This document shows, in pieces, positions 24,736 to 36,320 of a stretch of 64,000 nt of DNA. Source of the DNA: Euonymus europaeus (taxonomy: Eukaryota > Streptophyta > Magnoliopsida > Celastrales > Celastraceae); contig OY756968.1 of the NCBI GenBank assembly GCA_963580455.1, positions 6,733,544-6,797,543 on the forward strand, in the 5' to 3' direction. Each line of letters starts with the position of its first letter. Within the stretch, counting starts at the first letter, position 1. Position numbers and translations under genes: made by a program. The notes below the pieces were generated by a model that was not told the origin of the DNA, searched no databases, and worked only from the letters and a program-made list of their open reading frames with translations.

Positions 24736-27700
24736 ATTCCTCCGGGTTGGAAAGAATTCAGCTTTGGCGAGAAAGTCTCCACAACTTCAGCATAAACTTC
24801 TGGATCAATCTTCTCTAGTTCTTCCTCAACAATCCAAGTACTTTCACTAGCTGGTTTACCCAACCACTTCACCAGGAATCGCCTATATTGATTACCCCTT
24901 CTTGACTGCACCTCTCTGACATCTAATACATCTTCAACTACATCTGGTCGAGCCTTCGAAAGTTGCTTAACTTGAGTCTCTGCTGATATTAGTTCTTCAT
25001 CAAAGCCTTCGAATTCATACAAATCAGAGATATTGAAAATAGGACTAATTTGCAAATCAGGTGGTAGCTCCAACAGATATGCATTTGAGCTAATTTTCTT
25101 CAGCACCTTGCATGGCCCAAACTTTCTAGACTTCAGCTTATGATAAGTCCCTTTGGGAAACCTATCACGTCTCAGATGCACTAACACCAAATCACCTTCT
25201 TCAAAATCCTTGGCCCTTCGATTTTTATTAGCTGCTGTTGCATAGACTTCATTACTAGCAGTAATTGCTTCCCGTATTTCCTCATGATTTTTTTTAATGT
25301 GATCTGCAAAAGCATCTCCATCTTCACTCACTCGAGCCCTTGTTGGTAAAGGAACCAGATCAAGAACATGCTGAGGTTTCAACCCATAAGGCGCTTCAAA
25401 AGGTGTTTTCGTAGTAGTCCTATTCACTGAATTATTGTAGGCAAATTTAGCTTGTGGAATAATAGCATCCCATGACTTCACATAGCTCCCAACAAGACAC
25501 CTCAGCAAATTCCCCAAACTTCGATCGACTACCTCCGTTTGGCCATTTGTGGATGACAAGTGCTAGAATATTTCAGATCAGTTCCCAATTTCCTCCACAA
25601 AGTCCTCCAAAAATGACCTACGCACTTCACATCTCTATTGGAGACTATAGAACTTGGAACACCATGTAATCTCACCACTTCCTTAAAGAATAATTCAGCA
25701 ATATGTGTAGCATCAGGAGTCTTTGAACAAGGAATAAAGTGCACCATTTTAGAGAATCTATCCACTACTACAAAAATGGACTCGTACCCTTTTGCTGTTT
25801 TTGGCAGTCCCAACACAAAATTCATGCTAAGATAGATCCAAGGAGCTTCTGGCACTGGTAAAGGAGTATATAACCCAGTATTTTGTGAACTACCTTTACC
25901 AAGTTGACAATTTTGACACCGTCGGATGAACCTCTCCACATATTTGTACATCTTGGGCCAAAAATAGTGATCAGCCACCATTGCCATTGTCTTATCCCTA
26001 CAAAAATGTCCTCCTAACCCACTGCTATAGAGTTCCCTGATAATCTGCTCACGCAAAGATCCTTCTGGAATACATAACTGGTTACCTTTAAACAAGTAAC
26101 CCTCATGCATCATGTATGGCAACTTCTTCCTCCCTGCTGGTGTTTGTAAATCATCTATAATAGGACTGAAATTTGGGTCTGTATGATACTGATTTTTCAG
26201 CTCTTCAAATCCAATCACTTGTGTATGCATCACAGTCAGTAACAAGGAGCGTCTACTCAAGGCATCAACAATTATATTGGACTCACCAGTTTTGTATTTG
26301 AGAGAAAAAGTGAATGCTTCCAGGTAGGAACTCCACCTAGCATGCTTCGAACTAAGTTTCTTTTGGGAACTCAAGAACTTCAATGCTTGGTGATCAGAAT
26401 ACACAACAAATTCCCGATATGCTAAGTAATGTTCCCAATGATGAATAGCCCGAACCAACGCATAGAATTCTAAATCATACGTGGAAGAACGGCGTTTAGC
26501 TTTTGTCAGCTTCTCTCTAAAAAATTCAACAGGCCTTCCTTCTTGAATAAGGACAGCCCCAATCCCCACATGCGACGCATCACACTCCACAACAAAAAAA
26601 GCTTGTCAAAATCTGGTAGGACCAGCATCGGAGATGCTGTCATCATCTCTTTAATTTGCTCAAACGCCCTCTTTGCAGACTTTGACCACTCAAAAATAAC
26701 TCCCTTCAAGCATTCAGTTATCGGACTCATAATAGAGCTGAAATTCCTTATAAACCTCTTATAAAAGGAAGCCAATCCATGAAAACTGCGTACATCCCCC
26801 ATAGATTGTGGAATTGGCCGCTCCTTAATAGCTCGTACTTTTTCAGGGTCAGGTTGCAAGCCATTGGCTGAAACAACAAAGCGAAGAAAAACAACACTGT
26901 CGCACAAGAAGGAACATTTTTTCAGATTCACATAAAGCTTCTCCTTGCGAAGAACCTCCATGACCTGGAGCAAATGGGATAAATGCTCTTCTTTGGTCCG
27001 GCTATATATTAAGATGTCATCAAAGTAAACAACAACAAATGATCCCAGAAATAGTTTAAGTACCTCTGTTATGACTCGCATGAATGTACTTTGGGAATTC
27101 GAGAGTCGGAATGGCATCACCAACCATTCATAAAGCCCATCCGGAGTCCTGAAAATAGTTTTCCACTCGTCACCACTTCGCATCCGAATTTGGTGATAAC
27201 CACTCCTCAAATCTATCTTAGAAAACACCTTCGCCCCAACAAGCATATCAAGCATATCTTCTAAGCGAGGGATAGGAAAGCGATATTTAATTGTAATCTT
27301 GTTGATGGCGCGACTATCCACACACGTTCTCCATGTGAACCATCTTTTTTTGGTGTAAGTAAAGCTGGGACAGCACAAAGGCTCTTGCTTTCTTGCACCA
27401 AACCCTTTTCAATCAACTCCCCTACTTGTCTTTGCATTTCAGCTCTATGCGCAGGAGGCATTCTGTAAGTTGGTAAATTAGGTAAGGCTCCACCTAGTAA
27501 AAGATCAATGGCATGCTGAATACTCCTCATTGGTGGCAAACCTTGTGGTAATGCATCACCAACCAGCTTCTGAAAATCCCTCAATAAGTGCTGAATTTCT
27601 TATGGAAAATTAAGAAATTCAGTTTGTTGTGCCTTCAATACAACCCTTCCTATCACTGCATAAATAACTCCCAATTCTCTACTCTCTGTCTGGAATTGTT

Positions 27701-28666
27701 GAGCACTGAAAACACCTTGAACCTTGTTAGTTTTCGACGAAACTACATTTTCTTCTTTCAGAGGCTGCAAGGTCAAGTTCATGCTACCTTTTTAAAAAGT
27801 ATATGTGTTGGCCCTAGTATGATGGATCATGTCTTTATCATACAACCACTGCCTTCCCAATAAAATATGGCATGCATCCATAGGCACCATATCACACCAA
27901 GCCTCCTCTTCAACAACATTTCCCAAAGTAAATTTAACCAAGCAACGAGAAGTAACTGGTACCTCATTCCCCTTTCGAAACCAAGCAATCTAGTAGGGAT
28001 TAGGGTGTTTTTCAATCGGCAATCTCAATTTCTCAACGGCCTCCTTTGAAATGTTGTTCTCACTACTACCCCCATCAAGAATAACATCGCAAACTTTACC
28101 ACCACAAAAAACACTATTGCAAAAAATATTGTGCCTTCTCCAGTCCTCCTCTTCGTTCAATATGGGTGTTGTCATCACTCTCCACACTACCAATGACTCC
28201 CCTTCTACTGGAAGAACATCAATATCTTCCTACTCATCTTAAAATTCATCAAATATGAGGGCCATTGACTCCTCATTCCCAAGCTCCACTAAATTAATTA
28301 ATCGCTGTGGACAAACATAAGATGTGTGCCCTTTTTTGCCACAAGTGAAACAATGGACCTGCGAACTACTGCCAGGCCTTGATTAGGCTGCACCAGCAGC
28401 ATTTTGGCCACCCTGTACTGCAATTCCCTTGCATTTCTCACCCATATCAAGTATGCCACTACCTCACTTTTGGGATTATAATTGGCACCTCCACTACCTC
28501 TAGCAGCAGGAATACTTCTCTTTAAGACCCCATCAATTTGCCCAGACAAGGGCCGCCGCACATCATAACGCAGGACTTGTTTTTCGGCCATTAAGGCATA
28601 TTGCCTAGCATTTTCTAGATTGAACAAACGTACCTCGCCCATCTCATCTCTAAATGCTTGGTTCAA
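24736..28666 (-). pseudogene. Reina-like gag C-terminus and pol with chromodomain
   Basis: Minus strand, several frames. A CCHC knuckle near 28350 (VHCFTCGKKGHTSYVC) is followed by a protease remnant (DVILDGGSSENNISKE, about 28090, with G in place of the usual S after DG). Reverse transcriptase at 27378-26600 carries [10 protein letters not shown]; the lead-in at about 27290 is frame-shifted. RNase H at 26590-26240 includes [18 protein letters not shown] and the sequence VDALSRR. Integrase begins with the zinc-binding GHFCRDKT and RRCQNCQLGKG, followed by a core whose catalytic region has SIVSNRDVK in place of the usual SDRD. Another frame break is at about 25545. The chromodomain lies at about 24960-24790 (VLDVREVQSRRGNQ ... 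RRFLVKWLGKP ... STWIVEEELEKIDPE). Stops and frameshifts make it non-coding. Confidence 0.85.
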
Positions 28667-29368
28667 ACCAGAGAGATAACGAGAAGTCAGTTGTTCATTA
28701 TTCTCGTTTAAACCAACTCAAAGAGAGAGATTGAGAAACTCAGAGGTATACTCGTCCATTGTCATGCTTCGTTGTTTCAACACATGAAATTTTTCATATA
28801 GTTCCATCGCATAATCAGCTGGCAAAAACTGTTTTCTCAACTTAACCTTCATGTGGTCCCATGTGCTGATTTTCGACTTGCCTTGGCGGCCTCGCTACTC
28901 TTCAATGCGCTTCCACCATTGAAGTGCAGTACCCTTCAGTTTAAGTTTTACAAATAGCACCTTCCTCTCATCTGCCATGGGTTTCCACTCAAAATAATTC
29001 TCAATGCTAGCTTCCCAATCCAAATAGTTTTCTGCGTGTAATTTCCCAAAGAAGTCGGCAACTTCGATTGTAATTCCCCCACTGTTCAAGTCAGGGGCAC
29101 GCACTAAATGGTCCTCTAAGGCACCGCGAGTTGAACGATCAGTGTCGTGAAAGGAGTTTAACTCTTCTTCTTTGGAGTCGTCAACCTCGAGACCACCTTC
29201 CAGTATGTCAGGAGGGTCGTGGTTGCCTTTTAGAATCTCCATACGAGCTCCCACATGTTCTGGACGCTGAAGGTTTTGAACCACGCGCGTCAAATCTTTA
29301 ATCATACGTCGCAGTTTTGCCATCTCTGTCGATTGGAACCGGGCGCTGCAACCACCATGGCCAACCAT
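28667..29368 (-). pseudogene. Reina-like gag N-terminal part
   Basis: Begins MVGHGGCSARFQSTEM and contains the gag matrix/capsid region with YLDWEASIENYFEW and TALQWWKRIEE, the hallmark of Ty3 gag. A TAG follows RIEE at about 28895, and another stop lies near 28720. The downstream gag continues as LNQAFRDEMGEVRLF. Confidence 0.85.
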
Positions 29369-29380
29369 GGTTCAAATCGA

Positions 29381-29394
29381 GGGCTTCGATACCA
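29381..29394 (-). other. Primer-binding site of the Reina-like element
   Basis: Minus strand TGGTATCGAAGCCC, a variant of the site complementary to initiator tRNA-Met, three bases inside the 5' LTR. Confidence 0.75.
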
Positions 29395-29397
29395 ATT

Positions 29398-29691
29398 TGG
29401 TGGAACAAAACACTATTCTAGCAGTGAGTCGACAGTAGGAATGGAGAGAACAGACAACAAGTTCAAGACAAAACAAATATAAGCCAAGAAAGGCTTTAGA
29501 GATCAACAGTCTCTTTTTCTAGATGTATTTAGCAAAGCAAAAGTTCATTACAAAGACACAAAAGATGCTTAAATACTGAAACCCTAATAGTCACGTGACA
29601 GTCACATGATCCCTTTTAAAAATAAAAATAAAATTAAAACTTGGGCTTGAAATGCTTAGGCTTGAAATGTTTCGAGGATGCTCCTGCATCA
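29398..29691 (-). repeat. 5' LTR of the Reina-like element
   Basis: Close copy of 24445-24735 with at least eleven substitutions and indels, many of them C/T or G/A changes as expected after methylation-driven decay. Confidence 0.9.
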
Positions 29692-31238
29692 ACTTGTTTC
29701 AAGGTTTCTTATCTATGAAGAGCAATTTTGGTATATGTGCTAGCAGAATATAGGTATGATGAGGATATCAATATTCTACTCTCCTCTCTTTATTTTCCCA
29801 TTCTTTGGAAAAGTTCAAATTCTTTGTTTTTCTCAAACCTAGGAAACAACCTCTCTGCATGTTATGTAGGGGAAGACTGGGTATATCTTACCTCTCTCCG
29901 ACCCTACACATTGCAAGAGCCTTGTCCACCGAAGTTGTTTGTCTTTTTTTTTTACCTTTGGGCGGGATTGATGTTAAACAAACAATGGGACTACGAGATT
30001 AGATGACGATGATCACGATGGACCATTGAGTAGTCGCTCACTATTTTTTAGGGCTATTTAGAGACTTTTCTCCTTTGATAGCTGCAAAGGTACATGGTTA
30101 TCCTCTCTGTCTTTGGCATGAAGGTAAATGCCATTGTAAAAGATGCTATTAGAAGTCATAGACTCTCCATCTTGTCAGCTTTTAATAGTTCTCAAAATTC
30201 AATGTCAAATCATAGTAATAACTTGCATACAGGAGTCAGTGGTGTATGTTTGCCAGGCTGGTGATTTTGAAGGACCTGATGACTGAAAAAATGTATTGGA
30301 TTTTCAATTTTATGATGATAACAATGCTGAAGAACAAAATCCAGATCAAATACATCACAAACATGGTTCATCTTCATCATCAAAATTGTAACCATTTTGT
30401 GGTCAGCCACAGAAAACCATTAGAAAAAACTAAGTTACAAAATACAATAGGCGGATTTCCTTATGCCACTAGGCATGGCTAATTGATACTATTTCTCTTG
30501 CTCTCCAACTAGTCATTGTAATCTTTCATGAAAAAGAAAAATAAATTACCTGCAAATTGCTAAAGTTATGGTGAATGAAGTGTGAGCAATCAAGTTCAAG
30601 TAAAATGAACACCTCCAATCCACCTCTGCTGAGTTATCACTAATTAAGTTATCCAACTGGTAGACAAAAGTAAAGAAGATTACATAAGAACTGTAGCAAA
30701 ACAAAATTACATGTCAAAGAGACAGATATAAGGTCAGAAATCATAATTTTTCATAAAAAACAAAAAACTAGCCATCCTTTTTTCTCCAACACGGTTGTCT
30801 TGAGACTCTTAATGATAGCAAATTCCTAAAGTGTTAAGAATACTGCTCCTCATTCACAGCTGCATTTTGGTGGTGGTAAGAGCCGCAATTCAATAAACCA
30901 ATATGAAGAAGACTCCACAAATAATCAACACAAGATTTACCAATTTCAGAATGAATACCCAACGCTTAAGGTGGACTTCAACGCTTTCCTACCTTTAGGT
31001 GCCCACCTGCGAACAAAGTAAGGAGAACCACCTTCCATATAATCACCGAAACCAATCCCTGGCAAACTCTGCAACACAAGAATTTAGGGTACGCGCATAA
31101 TTTTGCAACAGAAGGGGCAGTAAAAGGATTTATAGAAAGAATCATAATGGATGAATAAGAAGCACCTTTTCCGGACAAAAAATAAGAGGTCGTCATCCTG
31201 GCGCTTTTTGGACTCCTTAGAGCAACTCCAACAACAAG

Positions 31239-31764
31239 TAGGGATGGCAACGGGTCGGATTGTTTTCGGACTGTGTAAAATCCGCATCCGACCCGCTCCT
31301 CTATACATCCTATCCGACTACGCCTCCGACCCGCTCTCGGGTCTTAATGTTTTTACCCGCATCCGAACTCCGACTATACCTGCCCCGAAATCGGGTACCT
31401 GCCCCAAATGTAATTTTTCCAATTTAATAGTTGCAGAATATTCAATTAGAATAACAACATTCCAATTTTCGAACCAATTTAGTAAACAATATTCCGAACT
31501 AACTCAATACACAAATTACAAAGGATCAAATATATAATATGTATATTAGATTATTAGTGTGCGTATATATATATAATTATTTAAGTATATCCCGGGTATA
31601 CCGGGTCAGATGTTGTATATACCCGCATCCGACCCGACCCGGGGCCGGGTTATAATTTTAAAACCCGAATCCGACCCGTTCTATTGGCGGATCGGGTAAA
31701 ATCCAATGAATTCGGATCGGATGCAAGTGGATCGGACCGGATCGGTTTAAAATTGCCATCCCTA
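31239..31764. mobile_element. hAT-type MITE inside the PIF element
   Basis: Perfect 12-bp terminal inverted repeats TAGGGATGGCAA / TTGCCATCCCTA and a perfect 8-bp target duplication ACAACAAG (31231-31238 and 31765-31772). Both are diagnostic of the hAT superfamily. It is 526 bp and has no transposase. Subterminal regions are dense in CCGACCCG and CGGATCGG words, typical subterminal binding-site repeats of hAT elements, around an AT-rich core (31480-31590). Confidence 0.92.
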
Positions 31765-31976
31765 ACAACAAGTATGCATTTTGGGTATGCATATTTGGAT
31801 TTGCATACTTGAATAGTACTTTGCAAATCTACTTTAATTTTTTGATTCCAACAATGGGTATACATATTGGGTATGCATTTTTTTTTGTACATATATTTTT
31901 TCTTATAAATTGTTTAGTCTCTCATTCATTTTATCAAACCATTCACATAAAAAAAATCGTATTCTCAAACAAATCC

Positions 31977-32684
31977 ATGGATCATCCAAGTTCGAGTTCT
32001 GAAATTTTGAGAGAATTTCTTAGTTTCAACTCTGACTCTGAAGATGAGTTGGAGCAACTTTTTTCAACACGAGAGGCAGATGATCAACAAGCTAGTGGGA
32101 GGAGACGAACTGGTCATCGAGGTTCCATTCCTGGACATAGAATAGTTCATCGTAATCATGTTGACGGCCACTCCAGACTCTGGAATGACTACTTCAGTTC
32201 AGCTCCAGTTTACCACGAAGGTCTATTTAGAAGAAGATTTCGAATGAGTCGAAATCTTTTTCTCCATATTGCAAATGGTGTAGCTACAAATGATGCTTAT
32301 TTTCTTCAGAAACGAAATGCGGCTGGAGTTTTAGGTCTCTCTCCCCTCCAAAAGATTACAGCGGCGATTAAGATCCTCGCGTACGGGTCTCCAGCTGATT
32401 CTTTAGACGAGTACATACAGATCGGTGAGAGTACTGCGATTGATAGTCTAAGACATTTTGTCAGAGGATTCGTAGCAGTTTTTGGTGAACGCTATCTGAG
32501 GGCACCCGATCAAAATGATGTATATCGCCTATTAGCTCAGAATGAGGAACGTGGATTTCCAGGTATGCTTGGAAGTATTGATTGTATGCATTGGAAATGG
32601 AGGAATTGTCCTACTGCCTGGCAGGGGATGTACACCGGTCATGTAAAAATGGTTTTTGTTCCAAGTCAGAATACATACCTTTAG
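31977..32684 (+). pseudogene. Truncated PIF/Harbinger transposase
   Basis: Starts MDHPSSSSEILREF and continues through the N-terminal helix-turn-helix part (RRRFRMSRNLFLHI, LSPLQKITAAIKILAYG) to the first catalytic aspartate in GSIDCMHWKWRNCP. It ends after AWQGMYTGH followed by unrelated residues and a TAG at 32682-32684. Intact plant Harbinger transposases run on for roughly 200 more residues and carry the second D and the E of the DDE triad; these are absent. The 236-residue frame is otherwise open. The longer upstream ORF from 31809 is ignored because MDHPSSS matches usual start sites. It cannot be catalytic. Confidence 0.88.
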
Positions 32685-32781
32685 CCTCATCCAACTGTAA
32701 AGACCACCAAATATTACAAATAAAGATACAAAGTAATTAATGTCTTTAATACAACAATGTATCAATGAAAAAATTATTTAC

Positions 32782-33174
32782 CATTCCATGCTCGGTTTGC
32801 CCACTAGGATGTCTTCCTTCTATTTGATTTAAATAACCAGAAAATTTTTGACACTTTTTGTTGATGTCATTCCATCGTTGTTTAAGAGATGCTTGGCTAC
32901 GAGGACCTCCATGGTTGTTGAAGTATTCATGAATTCTTTCCCAATACCTATTGGAATTTTGAGCATTCCCTTGAGTTGAATCCTTGCTAGTGTTGAGCCA
33001 AGCAGACACCAGTAGTTTGTCATCTTCAATTGAAAAATTCTTGGACCTTTGATTGTTTCTTGTACTCGGAGCAACATCGGATGGCAATTGTGAGTCTGCA
33101 AGGTCAACCTCGTGATCAATTTCTAGCTCATCACTCATGAGCAACGATGCATATGACTCGTACATGGGATCCAT
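32782..33174 (-). pseudogene. PIF/Harbinger ORF1 (Myb-like), first exon only
   Basis: Starts MDPMYESYASLLMSDE and carries the Myb/SANT-like core NFSIEDDKLLVSAWLN, followed by YWERIHEYFNNHGG and SLKQRWNDINKKCQKF. The exon closes after QTEHGM at a good donor (GAATG/GTAAATAA). The second exon, which would encode the C-terminal coiled coil, is not present; the element has been deleted there. In intact elements this protein works with the transposase in the nucleus at the terminal repeats. It is far better preserved than the copy at 2114-3166. Confidence 0.85.
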
Positions 33175-33937
33175 AGCTACAAATAGTAAAATGAACAAAT
33201 TTAGAATGTGGACCAACCATGGCAGCAAACCATATGAGGAAAAAATGGAGAACAATTAACATTCTGCAGTTAGAACAATGGAGAACAATTAACATTCTGC
33301 AGTTACACTGCATTTTTGAACACATACATATTTTACACATTCACCACAACAGAATACTAGCACTAGAGTGGCTTGCTTACAGCCCTTTTAGATATAATAA
33401 GATTGTGTGACTTGCAATCAAAAATCAAGATAAGGGTGCTGCAAATTCTTGAATTGAATCAAATACTGCTCTTATTCCAAGCTACATCATAGTAAGACAA
33501 ACATCACAAAGAAAACATCAGATATTGCTCTTATTCTTGTTCTCACGCAAAAGAACTAACAAACCAATGAACCAATCCAATCTAATTTGTGTAAAACTCC
33601 AGCATAATTTCAACCCGATGAAAAAATTAGAAATTGATTAACAAAGTCCACAAGCTAATTTGTGTAACTGGGTTACGACCTCTGTTGGCAACGGCGAAAC
33701 TCAAAATTGGAGCTGTATATCAACGGTTGGAGGTATGCGGCCTCATCTCCGACTCTTGTGGGAGATGCTCTTACCGAGTACGAAATACAAATCGAAGGCA
33801 GCATGCCAGAATCCCGCATCCATATCAACGTCATCAGAGGAGTCATCCTGCTCATCCACGGCAGCTTTCGCGGGCAAATTCTTGGAGTGCTTATTCACTA
33901 TACTCAGCAATTCAGACCTACCAAACACATACTTCAT

Positions 33938-36320
33938 GACTCACAAGAAATACAAATTCAACGATTCGAAACAATTGATGAACATGAAAAACTAAAATTC
34001 AAACTCAATCGGTACCATTAGGATTGCGATTGAATTGCATTATAAGAATTGAATCAAATGGGCAGTTTAGTGCCGGAAAATGTACCTCAGGGAGCTCCTC
34101 CATCGCCTAGCATGTCTTCCCTTGTTTAGGGGAGCTGTTCAGGCAAGCAAGGGTTCACATTCGTAAACCCCTCCCGACCAGTCTCAAGTCCTCTCGATAG
34201 AGGGTTCACATTAGTGGACCCCTCCCAAATTTTATTTGACAAAAATTATGAGTATGATTCACGAACAACTCTCAATCCTTGCGAACCATTCTCAATACTC
34301 GAAATTTGAACCTCTAATTTTGACGGGTTTGGAGGGATTCACGAACCCTTCTCAACTTTTCTCAACCCTCATTTATAAAATGCTAAACAACGCCTTAGAG
34401 TCTGACGCGTGTGATGCTTGATTCGATACTTTGGTCAGGACCGATGAGACGACGACGTCTCCGTTAGGGAAACATTTGGTTTCGAGAAATTATTACGTTT
34501 GGTTAGGTTTATGAATTATGATACGTCGGTGGTAAATTTGACAGAATGACCATTTATCAAAACCTCTTTAATTTTCTAAAAAATTAATCCCACATTTGGT
34601 TGAGATTGAGCTTAAGGTGATGAAATGAGTTTAAGATGAACTGAACATAAGCTTGAGAGGAGAGAATAGAGAGAGTGAATGAGTTTAAAAATAAAATTTT
34701 GTATATTTGGTTGAATATGAGAATGAGTATGAGTTTTGATTTGAATGGATTATAATCTAGATAAAAACACATTTCTATCATTTTATAATAAATTGACAAT
34801 TTTAAACTGAAGGTTAAGTTCGTCATTTTAAAAAATATGTTGTTCTCACCATGAGATCTGCATAATCGAGGAGAAATATATCTGTGGTATACTATTTTGA
34901 GTATAAGGCCATAGGCGTCAAGTTCCTAGCTGAAATTGCTATAAAAGCATGGTTACAAAAGAGATGATTAATACTAAAAACTCTACAATGTCTCGTTGTT
35001 CTTGTTGAATCCAAGATCAGAAAATTATTCTTATCTTTCTATATAATTAAGCACATTATTTCCTCAAAATCATCATTACTTTCTCTGGTATTTGAATATA
35101 TGCATAGGGATGTAGCGAGGATACTCTATTCATATTATACTAAATGAAACAACAAACATCATAATCTCCTACAATATCAACTGGGTTGGTTGGACAACGC
35201 ACATTGTTAATGTATTTCATCTGAATATCATGTCTATGATGGTGGAGCTTTGTTATATCGTGGACTTTATCAACTAATTGACCATAAGAAATCAACTCTA
35301 AAACAATGATAGCCTTATTTTTTCACATTTATATATGTAATGTATGTCACTTTTTTTTTCCTACTTTTCAAAATACTGAATTAAAATATTAAATTCTTTC
35401 ATTCCTTAAAAAAACGCATAACTTGTTTTCAACAAAATAGACAACTACTCAAAATAAAAACACTATTCTAAACATAATTTACACTATTCTAAACATAATT
35501 TAACATTATTCAAAAAAAAGTTTACTCTGTTCTGAATAGCAAAAAACAATAAGTACTTTCACAATTTGTTTCCTATAACTCACAATCTGTTCTAAACCAG
35601 AAAACTATCATGCATTTCTAAACCAGAAAACTTTGGTATTCATAGCCCCAACAAAGTGAAGACCTCCACAGTGAAGGTAACAATTCATAACCTGATCTTG
35701 AAAAAATTTGGATTTAAGATGTGAACTGTGGTGATTGTATGCACGAAATAAAGGCAAGCTCTGTATGTAATCAGGTCTCCTAGATTGGTCAATACCAATT
35801 TTGAGCTGGTTGAAAACAACTTCGAGCTTTAAATTCAAGCTTGGGGTAGTCGCGAAGGAGAAGTGGTTTGATGTTTTGAAATTGAGACTCCACGCTAGCA
35901 AATGACATTCAAGGTTTGAAATCGAGACGTTGATGCGCAATTTTGGGAAGGAAAAGTTGGTTTAATATTTTTAATTTCATTTTTTTTTGTTTAAAATATA
36001 TAAATCTTTGAAAGTGTGGCAGGGAACATTTGGGACCTTTCCATGGGTGAAAGGGCTAGAAATTTAGTTTTATAGAAAAGGGTTAGTTAGCTAAAAATAT
36101 TTTGTAAAAGTGTCATTTTGCCAAATTTCCCTACGTCAGTAGAGTTGCCTCCTTCGAAAGACGAGTATGATGCTTTTGGGTTCGTTTTCTAGAGACAAAC
36201 TGAGTTCTGCAATGGGAATAACGAAACATGGTGATGCTATGCCACGTTCACAAATAATGATAAATCAACAGTGTCTACTGCAGTGAACTTTTAGCCCAAT
36301 CTACTAACCCAAAAATCTCA
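33938..36320. other. Upstream of the KIAA0930-like gene; intergenic
   Basis: The first few hundred bases should include the former promoter and leader, with no clear TATA box. At 34148-34230 the phrase GGGTTCACATT..GTA/GGACCCCTCCC occurs twice. Later sequence is AT-rich with short repeats such as ACACTATTCTAAACATAATTT (twice near 35461-35500). The small minus-strand ORF at 35608-35940 has no signature. Confidence 0.4.

Larger units (their letters stand above)
24445..29691 (-). mobile_element. Ty3/gypsy chromovirus, Reina-like, 5.25 kb
   Basis: A full-length but degenerate element with two LTRs of about 290 bp (24445-24735 and 29398-29691) and a perfect 5-bp target duplication ACTTG (24440-24444 and 29692-29696). 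Read on the minus strand the order is LTR, primer-binding site, gag, protease, reverse transcriptase, RNase H, integrase, chromodomain, LTR. The small LTRs, total size and C-terminal chromodomain fit the Reina clade. The LTRs differ at eleven or more substitutions plus indels, so it is not a recent insertion. It lies in the intron between exons 4 and 5 of the KIAA0930-like gene, in the same orientation. Confidence 0.9.
31220..33770. mobile_element. PIF/Harbinger DNA transposon in exon 1 of the KIAA0930-like gene
   Basis: The left end GAGCAACTCCAACAA and the right end (complement GAGCATCTCCCACAAG) form imperfect terminal inverted repeats. Both are flanked by the 3-bp target TTA (31217-31219 and 33771-33773), the signature of PIF/Harbinger. 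Without the internal hAT insertion the element is about 2.0 kb. It carries a truncated transposase on the plus strand and the first exon of the Myb-like ORF1 on the minus strand. The two 3' ends face each other across about 100 bp, so a deletion has removed the second half of both genes. The host exon reads continuously once the element and one TTA are removed (codons for LGKESKKRQDDD). Confidence 0.88.
21814..33937 (-). pseudogene. Broken KIAA0930/DUF2045-family gene, split by transposons
   Basis: Exons on the minus strand: 1, 33937-33771 plus 31219-31166; 2, about 31066-30993; 3, 30656-30550; 4, 30282-30231; 5, 23729-23670; 6, 23580-23506; 7, 23242-23084; 8, 22684-22459; 9, 21837-21814 (GTPPVNL, stop). 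Landmarks match the animal KIAA0930 protein in order: KRQDDDLLFFVRK, DWRCSFYLNLIAHT, KTVYASPSLVNF, YSDICFAVDDF and KCCLMSISLPWEHIAYDLL. The function of the family is unknown. Breaks: a PIF element interrupts exon 1; exon 7 carries an extra CA near 23178 that shifts the frame; exon 8 lacks one base before its donor (CTGTCAAG where CTGTTCAAG restores phase); the segment matching the animal MKGP-type motif is absent between exons 7 and 8; and the exon 2/3 phase does not agree. With the two inferred indels undone, the intron phases 7/8 and 8/9 become consistent. A 5.2-kb retrotransposon fills the intron between exons 4 and 5. Confidence 0.75.

Noticed and set aside
30880..31060. Apparent C-terminal membrane segment (KRWVFILKLVNLVLIICG) after the exon with YFVRRWAPK
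   Set aside because: It needs a frame change, and a good donor (CCTAAAG/GTAGGA) lies before it; the next exon (DWRCSFYLNL) follows, so this is intron.
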